Shown here in pieces: positions 63,902 to 64,000 of a stretch of 64,000 nt of DNA. Under the pieces are notes generated by a model that was not told the DNA's origin, did not search any database, and saw only the letters and a list, made by a program, of their open reading frames with translations. The position numbers and the translations under genes are program-made. Source of the DNA: Chryseobacterium sp. CH21 (GTDB lineage: Bacteria; Bacteroidota; Bacteroidia; Flavobacteriales; Weeksellaceae); NCBI RefSeq assembly GCF_004119445.1, contig NZ_QICI01000061.1:40507-104506 (forward strand), in the 5' to 3' direction. Position 1 is the stretch's first letter. Every line of letters starts with the position of its first letter.

Positions 63902-64000
63902 TGGACTGCCCCCAAAAAGTTAGACGCTTTTTAGGGGCATTTTTTATGTATAGAAAAGAAAAATTTAGCATTGCTTTCAAATTAGAATGCATTGAACTTC
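63902..64000 (+). mobile_element. left end of an IS3-family-like insertion sequence, cut by window edge
   Basis: It starts with TGGACTGCCCCC, the terminal wording I recall for IS3/IS150-type elements of flavobacteria. TGCCCC plus AAAAAG then pair with CTTTTT plus GGGGCA in a hairpin (63907-63939). An ORF starts just inside it. The right end and any target duplication are outside the window, so the element is not proven complete. Confidence 0.65.
63946..64000 (+). CDS. IS3-type transposase OrfA, 3' partial
   Basis: Only 18 codons are visible (MYRKEKFSIAFKLECIEL). The basic start followed by a helix resembles the helix-turn-helix N-terminus of IS3 OrfA proteins, which begin similarly with a lysine/arginine-rich YRKEKFS-type stretch. 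The gene runs off the right edge. Identification rests mostly on the terminal repeat and its position 44 bases inside it. Confidence 0.55.
   Translation, partial: MYRKEKFSIAFKLECIEL

Noticed and set aside
1..64000. tRNA, rRNA or CRISPR features
   Set aside because: No cloverleaf-like T-loop wording, rRNA stretches or evenly spaced repeats were seen in the gene-free gaps.

Overview
The window looks like chromosome of a low-GC Bacteroidota of the class Flavobacteriia, most probably Chryseobacterium or a near relative in the Weeksellaceae. This rests on the AT-rich coding style, the flavobacterial -7 promoter box TAnnTTTG in front of many genes, the split ATP synthase operon without beta and epsilon genes, tandem short outer-membrane beta-barrel genes, and a 49-codon bacteriocin-like peptide of a type common in Chryseobacterium. 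I saw no rRNA, tRNA, CRISPR array or prophage.

Layout. 1-3.6 kb: a small plus-strand group with a truncated zinc-ribbon/PH-like/SHOCT protein, a GNAT acetyltransferase, a second PH-like/SHOCT protein, a membrane protein and a methyltransferase. 3.7-8.8 kb: a YtxH-like protein, then a cyanophycin locus (isoaspartyl peptidase and cyanophycinase on minus, cyanophycin synthetase cphA divergent on plus). 8.8-9.6 kb: a gene-poor stretch with the bacteriocin-like peptide gene and two copies of the palindrome TTACGG-N4-CCGTAA. 9.6-16.5 kb: a minus-strand run of seven genes combining two clear ATP-grasp ligases, a COG2170-type carboxylate-amine ligase, a class I glutamine amidotransferase, an esterase, an uncharacterised 421-residue protein and a small membrane protein. 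This is the best candidate for an undescribed biosynthetic system. 16.7-24.2 kb: an M17 aminopeptidase, a glycogen-binding-domain esterase and glgB-glgA-glgC. 24.3-25.7 kb: a hypothetical secreted-protein gene between two copies of a 96-bp repeat. 25.7-31.5 kb: an SRPBCC protein, sucA-sucB and apaG. 31.5-41.4 kb: an exonuclease, glycosyltransferase, lipid A-type acyltransferase, thioredoxin, aldehyde dehydrogenase, and a TolC/HlyD/MFS efflux operon divergent from an AraC regulator. 41.7-43 kb: rpsF-rpsR-rplI. 43-50.9 kb: a ClC channel, a serine hydrolase with TPR, a 2-oxoacid dehydrogenase E2, a SAM hydrolase-like protein and PhoH. 51-55 kb: five tandem beta-barrel genes. 55-64 kb: ffh, the ATP synthase operon atpB-E-F-H-A-G, a CNNM/CorC protein, clpS and the start of an IS3-type element cut by the window edge.

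Nitrogen storage (cyanophycin) and carbon storage (glycogen) loci lie within 18 kb, separated by the amide-ligase cluster and a leucyl-aminopeptidase-type peptidase.

A window-wide oddity affects how the genes should be read. At least seven genes are broken by exactly one missing base in an A/T run of 6-7: the small membrane protein, the M17 aminopeptidase, the CBM-esterase, glgB, the secreted protein at 24.5 kb, the serine hydrolase and one beta-barrel gene. In each case adding one base joins two good reading frames. The uniform sign of the error suggests homopolymer undercalling in the assembly rather than seven real pseudogenes, but the sequence alone cannot settle it.
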